Assembly: GCA_017477805.1 (NCBI GenBank)
Contig: JAFUUM010000225.1
Coordinates: 1 to 7,026, forward strand
DNA: 7,026 bases
Source of the DNA: Lachnospiraceae bacterium
GTDB lineage: Bacteria > Bacillota > Clostridia > Lachnospirales > Lachnospiraceae
Direction of reading: 5' to 3'
Position numbers and translations under genes: made by a program. Shown piece after piece: positions 4,742 to 7,026 of this stretch; the first letter of the stretch is position 1, and each line of letters begins with the position of its first letter. Under the pieces are notes generated by a model, which saw nothing but the letters and a program-made list of their open reading frames with translations, was not told the origin of the DNA and did not search any database.

Positions 4742-6958
4742 TTCGTCCAGTGGTTTATTCAGCTCTTCGGTACCGGGCAGGACGAACCGTCCGTTTCTTG
4801 AGATCTCGATACGGCTGCCGTCCTTGCGAACTGCCGTCAGCTCACCCAGCTCCTCGTAAGGAATGGTGATATCCGTGTGGCAGTTGAAGTATGCTGCGGT
4901 GGGATCCGTATCCCGCAGACGGGACTTGGTGTTCTCTCTTGCAACGATCTCCTTGCCGTCGGGATTATAAACCTTGATCTCCTCGGTATGGGAATAGCAG
5001 GTATCACCCACTGCAAAGTGAGGACCTGTCTTCTCTGCGATGAGGATGGGAAGTTTGTCTTCCACACCATACTTTCTTGCAACAACGTAGGCTGTGGTGT
5101 TGGTGCCGATAGCAAACTCACCGATGGGCAGTGTCTCATGGTGATGGAGCACGTTGTCGGAGATGAAGTCCTTGTTTTCCTTCTCCACTTCGAAGTTGCC
5201 GCAGTTGTAATAAGAGATCATGCCGTCTTCGAACCGGATCTCTAAGTCTCTGTATTCCAGACCGTTTAAGTACACTCTGGAAACCTGCAGGGTTCCGTTT
5301 GTACCTTCCAGCACGGGAGAGGTGAAGACTTCGCCAACGGGGATATTTACATCCGCAACGCAGTTTTCGAAGATGGTCTCCTTCTCGGGGTTCTGCAGTT
5401 TCCACAGATTGATCTTAAGATCCGTGCGGTTGCCGTTCATACCCTTGACTTCACAGTAGTCTGCCTGATCCAGAGCGGCGATGATGGTAGCCTGGATGTT
5501 GCGGTATTTCATGTAATCCAGGGTATTTACCTTGATGATCTCTCTAAAGAACTCGCTGTAGCCTTCGGAAGTGGGGTTCGGCAGGCAGGGAGTGATCTCG
5601 GGGATGGGGAATGCGATGATGGCAAAACTTCTCTCTTCCTCGATGATGTACTCTCTGGTGATCATGCCGTAACGGGTCATGAATTCCACATCCAGTTTGT
5701 TGTTCTCAGCGGTCTTGTGGATGGCTTCTTTCTTATTGACGGGATCGAAGTTCTTTTCTCCAAAGCTCTCAACAACGGCAGGGCCTGCGTAGCCGCGGAA
5801 CTCGGTCTTTAAGGACTCCATCACTTCTTTTCTGTATTTCAGGGTCTCTTCCATGTACTCTCTGTCGAAGTACAGAGCCTCGTCGTCCTTATGATCAAAT
5901 TCGTACTGACGGTTTGCTTCGGTGGTTGCGATGCCGCCCACTCTGGTAACAGTGCCCAGGCCAAGTTTTGCAAGATTAGCGACACTGCGTCTCATCATAC
6001 GCTCAAAACCGATGGGATAGAGGATCTCTGCCAGTTTCTTTTTGGACAGGTCCTTACCGGTCACTTCGAAACCGATGCGGTAGCCTTCGGTAAAGGTATC
6101 TGCCATGGTGGCGATGGTCTCTTCCGGCAGGGCGTTCATGAAGCGGACCAGTTCCTTCTCGTTTTCGGTGATGTTTTCACCGTATGCGTACAGATATCTG
6201 GTATCGGAAAGATCAGCATTTGCAATGACTCTGTTTGCCTTGGATACTTCCGGCAGGGACATGGTGCTTGCAATGTAATACTGACGCTCGGGGATCCGGT
6301 CAAATCTGTTCTGACGATATGCAAGACGTACGGTTTCGTAAGAAGGTAGGGTATCCTCCTCGGTGAACAGGCTGTACATCTCAAGGAGCAGTTCCTGACG
6401 GGCCACAACTGCCTTGATGTCTCCGACGTACATTTCAGAGACGGCCTCACGCAGTTCCGTACGGACTGCAGAAAGCACTGCACCAAGTTCTTCTCCCAAA
6501 GTCTTCACCGCATAGGTGGGATTTAAGAAGCTGTTCTCGTAGTTTTCGGGAATGACCTCTTCGTAAAGAGCATTGTTTCTCTTTTCCAGTTCTACCACGG
6601 GAGCCTTGTCCAGGCCGCCTTCGGTAAGGAAAACCCACTGGTCTGCCAGCATGTCCATAAAAGCTGCGGCATTAGAAAAATACTCGCCGATGGCCTCGGG
6701 AAGCTTTCCCTCTTTTGCCTCCGTTATGATCTCACGGATCCGGGCAGACGCCAGGTCAAAGCGCTCCTGGATAGCGGCCTCGATGGCCACACGCAGCGAC
6801 TGTCGCCGGATGGAAATCAGGCGCTCGCCGTACCGCCCCGGCCGCTCGCCGGTGACGATCTCCAGCTGGGGCGGGTCTTCATGCACCTGCTGGATCAGGA
6901 TCGCGCCCAGGGCAGACAGGGCCACCCCGTCCACCCATGCCTCAACGTGCCTCGGCAT
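4736..6958 (-). CDS. M29-type metallo-aminopeptidase fused to a phage tail protein N-terminus (chimeric frame)
   Basis: 740 residues from ATG 6958, with a perfect Shine-Dalgarno AAGGAGGTGA 7 nt upstream. Residues 1-62 (MPRHVEAWVDGVALSALGAI...) look like a siphophage tail protein. From about residue 63 (QERFDLASARIREI) the rest resembles the long clostridial leucyl-aminopeptidase form, which normally starts near M-x-ER(F/Y)-x-L. Residues ~65-440 are a mostly helical N-terminal extension, and ~440-740 hold the catalytic M29 core: NIPVGEVFTSP (538-548, ligand E543), LPIGEFAIGTN (610-620, E614), EKTGPHFAVGD (642-652, H647) and NCHTDI (692-697, H694 and D696). The two-metal site is therefore complete; the enzyme would remove N-terminal residues from peptides in the cytoplasm. 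GC is about 69% at 6781-6960 and about 51% at 6541-6720. An in-frame GTG (residue 57) has no ribosome site. The peptidase part is confident; whether the fusion is real or an assembly chimera is open. Confidence 0.85.
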   Translation of the reverse strand: MPRHVEAWVDGVALSALGAILIQQVHEDPPQLEIVTGERPGRYGERLISIRRQSLRVAIEAAIQERFDLASARIREIITEAKEGKLPEAIGEYFSNAAAFMDMLADQWVFLTEGGLDKAPVVELEKRNNALYEEVIPENYENSFLNPTYAVKTLGEELGAVLSAVRTELREAVSEMYVGDIKAVVARQELLLEMYSLFTEEDTLPSYETVRLAYRQNRFDRIPERQYYIASTMSLPEVSKANRVIANADLSDTRYLYAYGENITENEKELVRFMNALPEETIATMADTFTEGYRIGFEVTGKDLSKKKLAEILYPIGFERMMRRSVANLAKLGLGTVTRVGGIATTEANRQYEFDHKDDEALYFDREYMEETLKYRKEVMESLKTEFRGYAGPAVVESFGEKNFDPVNKKEAIHKTAENNKLDVEFMTRYGMITREYIIEEERSFAIIAFPIPEITPCLPNPTSEGYSEFFREIIKVNTLDYMKYRNIQATIIAALDQADYCEVKGMNGNRTDLKINLWKLQNPEKETIFENCVADVNIPVGEVFTSPVLEGTNGTLQVSRVYLNGLEYRDLEIRFEDGMISYYNCGNFEVEKENKDFISDNVLHHHETLPIGEFAIGTNTTAYVVARKYGVEDKLPILIAEKTGPHFAVGDTCYSHTEEIKVYNPDGKEIVARENTKSRLRDTDPTAAYFNCHTDITIPYEELGELTAVRKDGSRIEISRNGRFVLPGTEELNKPLDEN
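6773..6958 (-). pseudogene. 5' fragment of a phage tail (distal-tail-like) gene
   Basis: Residues 1-62 of the chimeric frame: MPRHVEAWVDGVALSALGAI, then LIQQVHEDPPQLEIVTGERP and GRYGERLISIRRQSLRVAIE. I recognise this as the N-terminus of a siphophage tail protein of the distal-tail type seen in prophages of gut Clostridia; such proteins are usually longer than 100 residues, so only the 5' part is present. The strong ribosome site and the upstream gene ending inside it are typical of a tightly packed phage morphogenesis operon. Its GC content is far above the peptidase part. Exact tail role is uncertain; a structural search of the full phage homologue would decide. Confidence 0.5.
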
Positions 6959-6965
6959 GGCCGGG

Positions 6966-6975
6966 TCACCTCCTT
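6966..6975 (-). promoter_or_regulatory. Ribosome binding site containing the upstream stop codon
   Basis: The minus strand reads AAGGAGGTGA, a full match to the anti-Shine-Dalgarno, 7 nt before ATG 6958. Its last three bases TGA are the stop codon of the upstream frame, so translation of the two genes is likely coupled. This fixes the chosen start of the chimeric gene. Confidence 0.85.
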
Positions 6976-7026
6976 GTGGCGTTAATTTTTGCGCCGATTT
7001 TATCGTTCACGATGGGAGCCATTACA
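6966..7026 (-). CDS. C-terminal end of an upstream gene, probably phage tail (partial)
   Basis: An open frame enters from the right edge and reads VMAPIVNDKIGAKINATRR before TGA (6966-6968). The last two Arg codons are AGG AGG, imposed by the overlapping ribosome site of the next gene. In siphophages the gene before the distal tail protein is usually the tape measure protein, so this may be its C-terminus; 19 residues are too few to prove it. Confidence 0.45.
   Translation of the reverse strand, partial: VMAPIVNDKIGAKINATRR

Noticed and set aside
1..7026. CRISPR arrays, tRNA, rRNA or known riboswitches
   Set aside because: No regular direct repeats with spacers, cloverleaf or rRNA-like segments were seen; the intergenic gaps are under 170 bp and explained by promoters and hairpins.

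Overview
The window looks like chromosomal DNA of a gut-type Clostridia (Lachnospiraceae or Oscillospiraceae-like). The basis is the style of the proteins (a PPi-type phosphofructokinase with GGNDS and PKTIDND motifs, a long M29-type aminopeptidase, a TIR-transmembrane-propeller protein, an IS1182-type transposase), strong AGGAGG Shine-Dalgarno sites and roughly 50% GC. This is recognition from memory; no search was run. Every gene I can support lies on the minus strand, so the order of transcription is from right to left.

Right edge (about 6750-7026): a piece of phage tail operon. The last 19 codons of an upstream gene end in a TGA embedded in a perfect AAGGAGGTGA ribosome binding site. This site drives a protein whose first ~62 residues look like a siphophage tail (distal-tail-like) protein. 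Without any stop or frameshift the frame then becomes a complete M29-family metallo-aminopeptidase (to 4736). GC falls from about 69% to about 51% across the join. This is either a genuine illegitimate recombination that put a housekeeping peptidase under a phage translation start, or a chimeric assembly join; it is the most unusual feature of the window.

Middle (3205-4735): a pyrophosphate-dependent 6-phosphofructokinase (pfp, 419 aa) with a possible extended -10 promoter, a GC-rich hairpin in its leader, and a strong intrinsic terminator after its stop.

Left (1-3204): a 970-residue protein with an N-terminal TIR domain, one membrane span, a short coiled coil made of four 21-bp repeats, and a large C-terminal beta-propeller-like region. 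It has its own candidate promoter and is followed by a terminator with a UUCG loop. Charge distribution suggests the TIR domain is cytoplasmic and the propeller is outside the cell, which would make it a membrane sensor with an intracellular NADase or signalling domain, plausibly in defence. A second hairpin with its T-run on the plus strand lies beside the terminator. At the left edge the first 42 codons of an IS1182-type transposase run off the window, with a near-consensus promoter whose -35 box is half of a palindrome.

The three complete genes do not look like one functional operon: gaps of about 134-137 bp hold separate promoters or terminators. Glycolysis (pfp) and peptide turnover (aminopeptidase) are housekeeping; the TIR protein, the transposase and the phage tail DNA are accessory or mobile. 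No CRISPR array, tRNA or rRNA was seen.
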